A stretch of 35,879 nt of DNA from Myxococcales bacterium (GTDB taxonomy: Bacteria; Myxococcota_A; Polyangia; Haliangiales; Haliangiaceae): contig JAEUJY010000128.1 in the NCBI GenBank assembly GCA_016794525.1, positions 1-35,879 of the forward strand, read 5' to 3'. Shown here one piece after another: positions 27,341-35,690 of this stretch. The translations under genes were made by a program, and so were the position numbers. The notes below the pieces were generated by a model. That model was given only the letters and a program-made list of their open reading frames with translations, had not been told where the DNA came from and searched no databases. The stretch's first letter is position 1; every line of letters starts with the position of its first letter.

Positions 27341-28342
27341 ATGGACTCCATCTTCGACGAAGACGTGGACGAGGTCGGTGGCGAGATCGAGGCGTACTGT
27401 CCATCCCCGCGCTGTAAGGCCGACACGACGCACACCATCATCAGCATGTACGAGGACGAGGTTCGCCGCGTCCAGTGCGTGGTGTGCGGCGAGGTCCACG
27501 CGTACCGCAAGCCGCGCGGCGACGCGCCCGAGGAGGGCAGCGCCGAGCCGTCGGGCCGCAAGCCGACGTCGGGGCCGCGCATCTCGTGGAAGGACGCGGT
27601 CAGCCGCGCCAGCGAGGCCGACCTGGCGAACTGCCGCTCGTACTCGATCCGCGACACCTACGAGATCGGCGACGTGGTCATGCACCCGAAGTTCGACATC
27701 GGGTTCGTGATCGAGCTGCTGCCGGACAACAAGGTCGCGATGGTGTTCCGCAACGAGGCGGAGCCGCGCATCCTGGTGCACAACCGCGTCGACCTCGCGC
27801 AGCAGATGCCGGGCATCTCCGAGATCCCGGCGCCGCGCGACGCCAAGAAGAAGAAGCGTCCGAAGAAGAAGGACGAGGACGCCAAGCCGATCGCGATCCG
27901 CTCGGACGCCGACATCGAGACCGCGCTCGGCAAGGCGCGCACCGCCGCGGCGGCGCGCACCGAGGAAGGCCAGCGCGTGGTGTCGACGCGGCTCGCCGAG
28001 GAGAAGAAGAAGTCCAAGCCGGTGAAGGGCGCCAAGGCCGCGCCGCCTGCCAAGGCCGCGCCCGCCGCGAAGGCCGCGCCCGCCGCGAAGGCCGCGCCCG
28101 CCAAGGCCGGCAAGGCCGCGCCGCCTGCCAAGGCCGCGCCCGCCGCGAAGGCCGCGCCCGCGAAGGCCGCGCCCGCCAAGGCGGCCAAGCCGGCCAAGGC
28201 CGCGCCCGCGAAGAAGCCCGCGCCGGCGAAGAAGCCCGCGCCGGCCAAGAAGCCCGCGCCGGCCAAGAAGCCCGCGCCGGCCAAGAAGCCCGCGCCCGCG
28301 AAGAAGCCCGCGCCCGCCAAGAAGCCCGCGAAGAAGAAGTAG
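27341..28342 (+). CDS. Zinc-ribbon, Tudor-like domain and histone H1-like tail protein
   Basis: 333 residues. Zinc-ribbon-like Cys pairs: C20/C25 and C46/C49 (YCPSPRC and CVVCG). About 105-150, [15 protein letters not shown]...VAMVFR...RILVHNR, resembles the UvrD/PcrA-type Tudor or CarD-type nucleic-acid/RNA-polymerase-binding beta module (inference). A Lys-rich patch KKKKRPKKK follows. Residues ~222-333 are a repetitive Lys/Ala/Pro tail (APAKKP units), like histone H1 C-terminal tails that bind and bend DNA. Good Shine-Dalgarno AAGGAAG six bases before ATG 27341. The whole suggests a nucleoid or transcription-associated protein. No named family recognised. Confidence 0.82.
   Translation: MDSIFDEDVDEVGGEIEAYCPSPRCKADTTHTIISMYEDEVRRVQCVVCGEVHAYRKPRGDAPEEGSAEPSGRKPTSGPRISWKDAVSRASEADLANCRSYSIRDTYEIGDVVMHPKFDIGFVIELLPDNKVAMVFRNEAEPRILVHNRVDLAQQMPGISEIPAPRDAKKKKRPKKKDEDAKPIAIRSDADIETALGKARTAAAARTEEGQRVVSTRLAEEKKKSKPVKGAKAAPPAKAAPAAKAAPAAKAAPAKAGKAAPPAKAAPAAKAAPAKAAPAKAAKPAKAAPAKKPAPAKKPAPAKKPAPAKKPAPAKKPAPAKKPAPAKKPAKKK
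28205..28333 (+). repeat. Tandem 18-bp coding repeat of the H1-like tail
   Basis: About seven near-identical 18-bp units encoding APAKKP. Small silent differences (gcc/gcg, ccg/ccc) separate them. An earlier, less regular KAAPAAK-type repeat precedes it from about 28040. This is a coding minisatellite and a likely site of length variation. Confidence 0.8.
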
Positions 28343-28424
28343 CGCGTTCGGCGCGCGGTCCAACGACGGATCAGTCGGGAAGGACACGGTTCCCCGAGCA
28401 GGATTCTCGCGTTTCGGGTGGGGG

Positions 28425-28441
28425 CCCCACGTCTTGTGGGG
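28425..28441. terminator. Hairpin between convergent genes
   Basis: CCCCAC (28425-28430), loop GTCTT, GTGGGG (28436-28441), then a short T-run (CTTTT) on the plus strand. The 137-base gap also has a TCTTT/AAAGA mini-hairpin just downstream. A plausible terminator for the zinc-ribbon/H1 gene, and perhaps for the convergent kinase gene. Confidence 0.5.
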
Positions 28442-28479
28442 GAGGATCTTTTCGAAAGACCCTCTTCTTCCCAGCGCGT

Positions 28480-29541
28480 TCAGGTCGCGCGCGGCAGCAG
28501 CACGGTGAACTCGGTGAACACCGACTCCTCGGAGTCCACCGTGATCAGCCCGCCGTGGAGCTCGACCAGGCCGCGCGCGATGAACAGGCCGAGCCCGGCG
28601 GAGTCGGGCCCGGCCGAGGTGTGGTGCTTGGCCGGCTGGACGTCGGTGAAGGGCTCGAAGATGCGGTGGCGATGCGCGGCCGGGATGCCGATGCCGTTGT
28701 CGCGCACGCGGAGCCGGGCCCAGTCGCCGGCGAACACCGCGACCGGCGCGTCGTCGACGGTGACCGTGATCGTGCCGCCCTCGGGCGTGTAGCGGATCGC
28801 GTTCGACACCAGGTTGACGATGATCTGGTGGATCTTGTCGGAGTCGGCCGAGATCGGGCGGATCGTCGCCAGCTCGGTGATCAGCGCCTGCCGCTTGCGA
28901 TCGGCGAGCGGCTTGAGCTCGGTGGTGGCGTCGGAGGCGACGTCGGCGAGGTTGACGGCGGCGCGGGTCAGGCGGGCGCGCCCGGCCTCGAGCCGCGAGA
29001 AGTCGAGCATCTCGTCGACCAGCCGCTTGAGCCGGTGGGCGTTGCGCTTGAGCGACGCCACCGGGCGCTCCTGGGCGTCGTCGAGCGGGCCGAACTTGCC
29101 CTCGACCAGCAGGTCGAGGTAGCCGACGATCGACACCAGCGGCGTGCGCAGCTCGTGGGCGACGATCGAGATGAACTCGGCCTTGAGCTGGCTCTGGCGC
29201 TCGAGCTCGGCGTTCTTGCGCAGCAGCTGGGCCTCGGACTCGGCCAGCGCGCGGGTGCGCTGGCGGACGATCTGATCGAGGTTGGAGGTCACGGCCTCGA
29301 GCTCGGAGCGCTTCTCTTCGAGCTCGCGGGTGCGGCGCTCGATCTGCTGCTCCATCCGCGCCGCGACCTCGAACAGCTCGGCCTGGGTCGGCTCGAGCGC
29401 GCGCCGCTCGGTGCGCGCGATCAGCACGTCGATCGTGCGCCGCGCGGCCTTGAGCTCGGCCTCCAGCACCTCGACCCGATCGGCGGGCGCGTCGGGCGGG
29501 TTGCTGGTGCTGCGGCGCCGGCCGCCGGTGCCGCGCTTCAC
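28480..29541 (-). CDS. Soluble sensor histidine kinase coupled to a FIST protein
   Basis: 353 residues from GTG at 29541, overlapping the FIST-gene stop (GTGA). No membrane segment. About 20-120: long coiled coil ([19 protein letters not shown], then Glu/Arg-rich heptads). DHp AHELRTPL with the phospho-His near residue 135, then N box [15 protein letters not shown]1 DNGIGIP, F FEPF, G2 [17 protein letters not shown]. All catalytic residues are present. The cognate regulator is not in this window. Coupling to a FIST sensor suggests that ligand signals pass through the coiled coil (inference). Confidence 0.93.
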   Translation of the reverse strand: MKRGTGGRRRSTSNPPDAPADRVEVLEAELKAARRTIDVLIARTERRALEPTQAELFEVAARMEQQIERRTRELEEKRSELEAVTSNLDQIVRQRTRALAESEAQLLRKNAELERQSQLKAEFISIVAHELRTPLVSIVGYLDLLVEGKFGPLDDAQERPVASLKRNAHRLKRLVDEMLDFSRLEAGRARLTRAAVNLADVASDATTELKPLADRKRQALITELATIRPISADSDKIHQIIVNLVSNAIRYTPEGGTITVTVDDAPVAVFAGDWARLRVRDNGIGIPAAHRHRIFEPFTDVQPAKHHTSAGPDSAGLGLFIARGLVELHGGLITVDSEESVFTEFTVLLPRAT

Positions 29542-30692
29542 GGGCGATCCCCCGCGCCGACCGCCAGCGCGACCAGCGTGTGGTTGACCAGCAGCGGGCC
29601 GAACTGCTCGCCGAAGCTGTCGAAGCCGATCACCGGCGCGGTGGCGTAGGTGCGATCGAGCGCGTCGCGGGTGCGCTTGCGCTCGGCCTCGAGGTTGCGC
29701 GCGGTGCACGAGAACGTCAGCAGCAGGTCGAGCTCGCCGACCCGGCGGCGGGCGTCGTCGAGGGCGGCCGCGGTGCGGGCCACCAGATCGCTCGGCCGCA
29801 TGATCCGCAGCACCGCGCCTTGATCGACCGCGGCGGCGAGGCACAGCTCGTCGCCGTCGACGCTGCGGATCGACCGCACGTAGGGGCGGCCGTCGACGTA
29901 CAGCGCCAGCGGGAACTCGGCGACCAGCTGCGCGTCGAGCGGGCCCTCGGCGCCCAGCTCGCGCACCAGCGCGCCGTAGCGCGCGGCCGCGGGGTAACCG
30001 TCGAGCTCGGAGATGCGGCGCCGCGACGGATCGGCGCCGGTCACGACCACCCGCGCCTGGGTCGGCACCATGTGCTCGCACAGCAGCACCGCGAACCGGC
30101 GATCGGTCTCGAGCAGCAGCACGAGCCCGGTGTCGGAGCGGGCCTCGCCGTCGATGAACAGCGGCGTCGCGGTCGCCTGGTCGCGCTCGCCCGAGCTGGC
30201 GCCGCCGACGATGCCGATCCGCGGCGCGGCGGCGGCGCTGCCCAGGCAGAAGCCCTCGGCCGCGGTCGACATGCCGTCGACCAGCGCGACCCCGACGTGG
30301 CGCGCGCTGTCGAGCTGCTCGAGGGTGAGCCCGAGGGCGGCGGCGGCGGCGGTCATCGCCCCCCGCCCCGCCCCCAGCGGCCCGGCGGCCAGCCGCTCGG
30401 CGATGCCGACGCCGACCCGCACGTGGGGCGGCCCGAGCACGACCGCGACCGCGGTGCCCTCGACGGTCGCGCCGGCCAGCTCGCGCACCGACGTGCAGCC
30501 GACGACGCGCGCCGGCGCCAGCGCGGCGGTGACCTCGGCGGCGACCTCGCCGGCGTCGAGCCGGCTGGTCACGAACACCAGCACGACCTCGCCGGCGACC
30601 GGCGCCAGCCGCGCGCGGAGCTCGGCCGCGACCTGCCCCGCCGACTCGGCGGGGACGACGACGCGGCGGATCGTGGGCGAGGCGGCCACCAC
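29538..30692 (-). CDS. FIST-domain sensor protein
   Basis: About 384 residues. N-terminal half matches FIST_N ([49 protein letters not shown]), and the C-terminal half FIST_C ([29 protein letters not shown]...[17 protein letters not shown]). FIST modules are small-ligand sensors, thought to bind amino acids, that feed histidine kinases and other effectors. No signal peptide, so intracellular. GTG at 30692 is the likeliest start; GTG at 30707 or 30689 are alternatives. Its stop overlaps the kinase GTG. It is divergent from the ParA gene. Confidence 0.82.
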   Translation of the reverse strand: MVAASPTIRRVVVPAESAGQVAAELRARLAPVAGEVVLVFVTSRLDAGEVAAEVTAALAPARVVGCTSVRELAGATVEGTAVAVVLGPPHVRVGVGIAERLAAGPLGAGRGAMTAAAAALGLTLEQLDSARHVGVALVDGMSTAAEGFCLGSAAAAPRIGIVGGASSGERDQATATPLFIDGEARSDTGLVLLLETDRRFAVLLCEHMVPTQARVVVTGADPSRRRISELDGYPAAARYGALVRELGAEGPLDAQLVAEFPLALYVDGRPYVRSIRSVDGDELCLAAAVDQGAVLRIMRPSDLVARTAAALDDARRRVGELDLLLTFSCTARNLEAERKRTRDALDRTYATAPVIGFDSFGEQFGPLLVNHTLVALAVGAGDRP

Positions 30693-30824
30693 CGCATCAC
30701 ACCACACCCGCCCGCCCCGCGTCTCGCGGGTCGGGCGGCCAGCCACCCCCGCGCCGCCCGGTCGCCGCCCGGCGCCGCGGCCAAAAAGTTGCCCCGCGGC
30801 GCCAGCGGTCGCTTCCATAAGGGC

Positions 30825-31772
30825 ATGGAGAAGCTCTGCAGCGTCTGCGGCCAGTCGTTCCGGCCTTCGTTCGTCTACCAGGTCGCCGTCACCGGTGATG
30901 GCCAGCGCGGCTACTACTGCTCGCTCGACTGCCGCAAGGGCGGCCTCGGCGACGAGGCCTTCCGCGCCCGCCGCGCGCGCCGCATCGCGGTGCTCAACCA
31001 GAAGGGCGGCACCGGCAAGACGACGACGTCGGTCAACCTCGCGGCCGGCGTCGCCGAGCGCGGCCACAAGGTGCTCCTGGTCGACACCGACGCGCAGGGC
31101 AACGTCGGCGTGTCGCTGGGCGTGGCCGGCGAGAAGTCGCTCTACCACGTGCTGGTCGAGGGCATGGATCCGACCGAGGTCGCGGTGCCGGTGCGCCAGC
31201 ACCTCGACGTGATCACCTCCGACGCGACGCTGGCCGCCGCCGAGATCTGGCTGGCCCGCCAGGATCCGGCGCAGCGGTCGCGGATCATGACCAAGCGCCT
31301 CAACCTGATGGCGGTGTCGCGCCGCTACGACTACGTCGTCATCGACTGCGGCCCGTCGCTCAACCTGCTCAACCAGAACGCGCTGTCGTACGCCGACGAG
31401 GTCGTCATTCCGGTGACCTGCGATTACCTGGCGCTGGTCGGCGTCAAGCAGGTGCTGCGGACGATCAAGGACGTCGAGCGCCACCTCGGCCACGCGGTCC
31501 GCGTGTCGGCGGTGCTGCCGACCTTCTACGACGGCCGCACCCGCCTCGCCCGCGAGGTGTTCGAGACGCTGCAGGGCCACTTCAAGCAGAAGTGCCTCGA
31601 GCCGATCCGCATGAACACCAAGCTCGCCGAGGCGCCCAGCCACCGCAAGAGCATCTTCGAGTACGCGCCGCAGTCGCACGGCGCGGCCGACTACAACCGC
31701 GTCGTCGACTGGCTCCTGGCCTCGTCGGCGACGCAGCACCAGACGACCGGCGACGCCACGGTCGCCGCGTGA
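30825..31772 (+). CDS. ParA-family ATPase with an N-terminal zinc ribbon
   Basis: 315 residues. Residues 1-40 carry CSVCG (C5, C8) and YYCSLDC (C32, C36), a zinc-ribbon-like module absent from typical ParA. From about 53: deviant Walker A KGGTGKTT at 60-67, DTDAQGN (Walker A') near 86, Walker B-like [10 protein letters not shown]. These define a ParA/MinD-type ATPase that forms dimers or gradients on DNA or membrane to position cargo. A small RHH-like protein follows 8 bases downstream, as in plasmid-type ParA/ParB segregation systems. It might instead position other cellular cargo, as myxobacterial PomZ does; the sequence cannot decide. Confidence 0.9.
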   Translation: MEKLCSVCGQSFRPSFVYQVAVTGDGQRGYYCSLDCRKGGLGDEAFRARRARRIAVLNQKGGTGKTTTSVNLAAGVAERGHKVLLVDTDAQGNVGVSLGVAGEKSLYHVLVEGMDPTEVAVPVRQHLDVITSDATLAAAEIWLARQDPAQRSRIMTKRLNLMAVSRRYDYVVIDCGPSLNLLNQNALSYADEVVIPVTCDYLALVGVKQVLRTIKDVERHLGHAVRVSAVLPTFYDGRTRLAREVFETLQGHFKQKCLEPIRMNTKLAEAPSHRKSIFEYAPQSHGAADYNRVVDWLLASSATQHQTTGDATVAA

Positions 31773-31780
31773 GGTCGCCC

Positions 31781-32083
<303 letters not shown>

Positions 32084-32106
32084 CGCGCCGGTCGCACGGC
32101 CGGTCG

Positions 32107-32373
32107 CTAGACCGGCGACGGCAGCACCAGCTGGGCCGCGTGGTCGCGGATCAGCTTCACCACCAGATCGTTGACGGTGTCGCCGCGCTCGAGGCCGGCG
32201 AGGTAGTGGCCGGCCAGGTCGAGGTACTCGCGGTTGCGCGCGGCGAAGGCCTCGGGGTCGAGCTTCTGGATGAGGTGGCCCTGGTGCTTCACGAACGCGC
32301 CGACGTCGGCCTCGCCGATCGCCGTGGCGAAGCGGTCGAGGTACTCGGCGTAGTCGCGCTGGGCGTCGATCAT
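32107..32373 (-). CDS. Small all-helical protein of unknown function
   Basis: 88 residues from ATG at 32373 (begins MIDAQRDYAEYLDRF). No signal peptide or membrane segment. It is acidic with alternating amphipathic helices and a Pro-ended C-terminus (LVLPSPV). It lies 17 bases downstream of the SH3/barrel gene on the same strand, so possibly co-transcribed, and convergent with the RHH gene. Family not recognised. Confidence 0.6.
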   Translation of the reverse strand: MIDAQRDYAEYLDRFATAIGEADVGAFVKHQGHLIQKLDPEAFAARNREYLDLAGHYLAGLERGDTVNDLVVKLIRDHAAQLVLPSPV

Positions 32374-32390
32374 GATCGGCGGAGGGTACT

Positions 32391-33848
32391 CTAGAACACC
32401 CGCCCGAGGCCGACCGTGAGGACGTGGTTCTTGTCGACGCGCTCGGAGGCCGCGGTGGCGCCGGTGCCGCGGAACGACGGCCCGGTCCACGCGGTCTTGG
32501 CGTAGCCGAAGCGGTAGCCGGCCTCGAGGTTCCAGTCGCGCTTCCACGCGTAGGCGCCGGTGACGCCGAGGGTCAGCGCCATCGCGCCGTCGAGCTGGCC
32601 GTCCTCGTTGCCCTGGGTCTGGGTGCGGGTGCCGGGGTAGAGCAGATCGACCGAGGCGGCGACCCCGATCGTCGGGGTCAGCTTCGGCATCGTCATCGCC
32701 GCGCCGATCGCCGGGCCGCGCAGCGTCTCCGACGGCAGGTTGGCCATGTTCATCAGGTCCGACATCGACGTGATGCCGACATGGTAGCCGAGGCGGGCCC
32801 AGATCACCGTGCCGCGGCGGTCGTGCAGGTCGTAGCCGCCGATCGCGCGCAGGTCGATGTCGTGGGTCTTGAAGCCGATGTCCTGGCCGGCGTAGCGGAT
32901 GCCGGGCGTCGCGACGCAGCCGAGGTACTCGAGGCCGCCGCCGAGGTAGTAGTCCTTGCCGTAGGCGTAGGCCACCTCGGCGCCGAGGTTGAGGCTCACC
33001 GCGGTCGAGCCGAGCTGGTAGCGCGCCAGCGCGTTGGTGGCGGGCCCGTCGGAGGTGAACGTGCCGCCGAGGCTGGCGAAGCCCAGCCGCGCCTTGGTGA
33101 AGATCGCCCGCGGCGCCCGCGGCGGCCGGGCGTCGGCGTCGCCCACGGCGTCGGCGCGCACGAACCCGGCGTCGTCGCCGTACTCGACGCGCACCCACTC
33201 GTCGTCGCGCTCCAGCACGGTCAGCCGCGCGCCCCGCTTCAGCGTGCGGCTGGCCTTGGCCTTGCGCGAGGCGCGCGGGTACAGCTTGGTCTTGCCGGCG
33301 GTGACCACGACCATCTCGACCGCCGGCGCGGCCTCGGCGCGATCGTCGCCGCCGTCGTCGCCGTCGTCCCCATCGCCGCGATCGTCGTCCCCGTCGTCGC
33401 CGCCGCCGCGCCGACCGCGATCGCCGCCGTCGTCCCCGTCGTCGTCCCCGCCGCCACCGCCGGTGTCGACCGCGTCGACGCCGGTGCGATCGTCGGGCGC
33501 GCCGTCGCCCCAGCCGCGCCGGGTCGAGCGGCCGTCGACGAACGGCCGGCGGCGCGTGTTGCGCGGCAGATCGTCGTCGCCGTCGAGCGACGCGACGTTG
33601 GACCGGGTGATCCAGCCGGTGCGCCCGTTGACCCGGACCTTGAGCCAGCGGCCGTCGGTCTTGAGCACGGTCAGCGTGGTGCCTTCGGCGACCTTGGTGA
33701 TGACGCCCGACTGCTCGCCGGTGTCGCGGTAGACCTTGACGGTATCGGTGGTGCGGACCCGCTCGGCGTCGGCGTGCCCGATCACCAGGAGGGTGGCCCC
33801 CACGAAGGCCGCGATCCCCAGGGGACGCGCGAGATCGACACGACGCAT
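32391..33848 (-). CDS. Double bacterial-SH3 protein with a C-terminal outer-membrane barrel-like domain
   Basis: 485 residues. Signal peptide 1-28 (ending ADA|ER). SH3_3-type domain about 31-88 (VKVYRDTGEQSGVITKVAEG...GRWLKVRVNGRTGWITRSNV). An extreme Asp/Gly/Arg-rich stretch follows at 130-169, then a second SH3 domain about 180-236 (TKLYPRASRKAKASRTLKRG...DEWVRVEYGDDAGFVRAD). Residues ~245-485 alternate amphipathic strands and end in an aromatic-terminal motif (VGLGRVF), the C-terminal Phe typical of outer-membrane barrels. SH3 domains of this type often bind peptidoglycan, so the protein may link wall and outer membrane (inference). ATG at 33848. Confidence 0.75.
   Translation of the reverse strand: MRRVDLARPLGIAAFVGATLLVIGHADAERVRTTDTVKVYRDTGEQSGVITKVAEGTTLTVLKTDGRWLKVRVNGRTGWITRSNVASLDGDDDLPRNTRRRPFVDGRSTRRGWGDGAPDDRTGVDAVDTGGGGGDDDGDDGGDRGRRGGGDDGDDDRGDGDDGDDGGDDRAEAAPAVEMVVVTAGKTKLYPRASRKAKASRTLKRGARLTVLERDDEWVRVEYGDDAGFVRADAVGDADARPPRAPRAIFTKARLGFASLGGTFTSDGPATNALARYQLGSTAVSLNLGAEVAYAYGKDYYLGGGLEYLGCVATPGIRYAGQDIGFKTHDIDLRAIGGYDLHDRRGTVIWARLGYHVGITSMSDLMNMANLPSETLRGPAIGAAMTMPKLTPTIGVAASVDLLYPGTRTQTQGNEDGQLDGAMALTLGVTGAYAWKRDWNLEAGYRFGYAKTAWTGPSFRGTGATAASERVDKNHVLTVGLGRVF
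33342..33461 (-). repeat. Asp/Gly-rich low-complexity coding stretch
   Basis: Encodes about 40 residues composed almost only of Asp, Gly and Arg between two SH3 domains. The DNA repeats short GGC/GAC-type units. A calcium-binding or disordered spacer is possible. Confidence 0.75.
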
Positions 33849-33948
33849 GGCCCTATTGTCCTACAACCTTCGTGCCGAGGCAGGTGCCATCCCCGATCGA
33901 CTGCGTAACCGGGTGGAATCACGAGGGGCGCGGCCAGGATCTCGCCGC

Positions 33949-33972
33949 GCCCTGGGGGCTCGCCCCCCGGGC
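33949..33972. repeat. Strong GC hairpin in a divergent intergenic region
   Basis: GCCCTGGGGG (33949-33958), loop CTCG, CCCCCCGGGC (33963-33972): 9 of 10 pairs, one mismatch. It resembles REP-type palindromes often dispersed in very GC-rich genomes. The rest of 33849-34070 (222 bases) shows no gene. Confidence 0.6.
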
Positions 33973-34070
33973 CTGGCGGCGCCAGTGGCCGACCACCGCC
34001 CGGAGGGGAGGATCGGCGCCCGACGTCCGTACTAAGAACGCGATACCATCGGCGCAGGAGACAGGTCCGC

Positions 34071-34997
34071 ATGCCAGCATCCCCGGTTTCGAACAAGAGC
34101 TACGCGGTCTCGCGTTTCGGCGTGGTGATCGACGGCGTCGATCTGACGTCGTACGTGAAGAACGTCGAGGGCGGGCTGCACAAGGTCGAGTCGACCAAGG
34201 AGCAGGTCGGTTCGTACAACCACCCGACGAACCACCTGGCGACGCGCACGATCGAGCCGATCACGCTCGAGGTCGGCCTGTGCAAGGCCAACCCGATCAT
34301 CGACATCGTCGAGAAGATCGTCAACAGCCGCCAGCACAAGCGGCTGAGCGGCGAGATCTTCCACGCCGACGCCAACTCCAAGTCCCGCTTCGAGCAGGAC
34401 TTCAAGAACGCGATGATCACCGAGATCGGGTTCCCCGCGCTCGACGCCGCGGGCAAGGACCTGGCGATGATGAAGCTCAAGCTGCAGCCCGAGGAGGCGT
34501 CGTTCCGCGCCGGCGACGGCTCGTCGATCCCGATGGGCAGCGAGAAGCCGCAGAAGACCTGGCAGAACAACTCGTTCCGCCTCGAGATCGACCAGCAAGG
34601 CGCGGTCACGACCCACGTCACCAAGGTCGAGGCCCTGACCATCGGCGTCACCGCCAAGGCGATCCAGCGCGGCGGGTTCCTCTTGCCCGAATACATGCCG
34701 GGCCAGATCAAGATGCCCAAGCTGTCGATCCACGTGCCGTTGCACCACGCCGGCAGCTTGATCAAGTGGTTTGAGAAGGTGGCGGCCAAGCACAAGGCCT
34801 CCGCGGATGGCGCTGGCTACGAGTCGACCGGCGCGTTGACCTTCCTGGACACGACCACCAAGAAGGACCTCTACACGATCAAGTTCGAGGGCATCGCCCC
34901 CGAGCAGATGACGATCGTGAAGTCCGAGGGCGGCTCCGCCACGCTCAAGACCTGCAAGTTCGACTTCTACCTGACCAACCTGCAGCTCAACAAGTAG
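34071..34997 (+). CDS. Phage-tail-tube (gp19-like) family protein with two predicted domains
   Basis: 308 residues against ~150 for single tail-tube proteins. First half: FGVVIDGVDLTSYVKNVEGG...ITLEVGLCKANPIIDIVEKI...LKLQPEEASF. Second half: NSFRLEIDQQGAV...KVEALTIGV...MPKLSIHVPLHHAGSLIKWFEKV...TGALTFLDTTTKKDLYTIKFEG...EFD-like end CKFDFYLTNLQLN. The tail-tube elements (SVS-like start, 'LEV', 'kW', 'pgPyk...') recur twice, suggesting a duplicated T4-gp19-type module (inference from memory of the family). Good Shine-Dalgarno AGGAG 10 bases upstream. Contractile-system tail genes, baseplate or sheath are absent nearby, so it is an orphan. Confidence 0.68.
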   Translation: MPASPVSNKSYAVSRFGVVIDGVDLTSYVKNVEGGLHKVESTKEQVGSYNHPTNHLATRTIEPITLEVGLCKANPIIDIVEKIVNSRQHKRLSGEIFHADANSKSRFEQDFKNAMITEIGFPALDAAGKDLAMMKLKLQPEEASFRAGDGSSIPMGSEKPQKTWQNNSFRLEIDQQGAVTTHVTKVEALTIGVTAKAIQRGGFLLPEYMPGQIKMPKLSIHVPLHHAGSLIKWFEKVAAKHKASADGAGYESTGALTFLDTTTKKDLYTIKFEGIAPEQMTIVKSEGGSATLKTCKFDFYLTNLQLNK

Positions 34998-35021
34998 CGA
35001 GGCGAGGGCGCGTCGCGCCGG

Positions 35022-35690
35022 TCACGCGCCGGCGGCGGCGATCCAAAGGTCGTAGAGCACGTGGGCGTAGACGGCGTGGGCCAGCGAGCGGTGCCAGAAC
35101 ACCAGCGCGAAGCCGACGCCCGCGGCGGTGCGGAAGACGAAGGCCCGGGCCTCCCAGGGCGCGTCGAGGTGGTGGGCGGCGGCGAAGCCGAGCGACGACA
35201 CCGCGACCGCGGCGATCAGCGCCGCGCGCGGTGACAGCCCGAGGCGGCGGCCGAGCGCGGCGCCGCCGGCGACGCCGACCAGCCGGAACAGCAGCTCCTC
35301 GTGGACGCCGGCGCCGAGCGCGCCGACCACCGCGTCGGCGCCGAGCCCTGGCAGCCGCGCCACCACCGCCCACACCACCGTCGCGAGCGTGAACGCGTAG
35401 ACCGCGGCCTCGCCGACCACCGGCGCGACCACCGCGAGGCGCAGCGCCTCGGCGCGACGGTGGCGGCGCAGCCACGCCAGGAACCCGAGCGCGATCACCG
35501 CGTAAGCGACGAGGTAGCGCTGCCGCTGGCGATCGCAGGCCCACCACAGCGCGCGCGACGGCAGGTCGGCGACGTGGATCTGCATCGTGATCGCGGCGGC
35601 GACGCCGTAGGCCAGCATCAGCGGGAACACCAGCGCGATCGACGCCGCCAGATCGCCGTGGCCGGCCCAGCCGACCCGCCGGGCCCTCAC
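35022..35690 (-). CDS. CPBP-family intramembrane glutamic protease
   Basis: 222 residues with about six hydrophobic segments. Motif 1 HEELLFR (EExxxR) near residue 130, motif 2 FAAAHH (FxxxH) near residue 170 and motif 3 HAVYAHVLYD near residue 205 are the CPBP (CAAX protease/bacteriocin-processing) signature. Likely substrate unknown; in bacteria such proteins often give bacteriocin immunity or process membrane proteins. GTG at 35690 overlaps the upstream gene's stop (GTGA). Confidence 0.85.
   Translation of the reverse strand: MRARRVGWAGHGDLAASIALVFPLMLAYGVAAAITMQIHVADLPSRALWWACDRQRQRYLVAYAVIALGFLAWLRRHRRAEALRLAVVAPVVGEAAVYAFTLATVVWAVVARLPGLGADAVVGALGAGVHEELLFRLVGVAGGAALGRRLGLSPRAALIAAVAVSSLGFAAAHHLDAPWEARAFVFRTAAGVGFALVFWHRSLAHAVYAHVLYDLWIAAAGA

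Noticed and set aside
28040-28340. Possible CRISPR array
   Set aside because: Units are 18-bp tandem in-frame codon repeats with no spacers.
27275-28387. Minus-strand Gly/Leu/Arg-repeat frame opposite the H1-like tail
   Set aside because: Pure mirror of the Lys/Ala/Pro codon repeats, not a gene.
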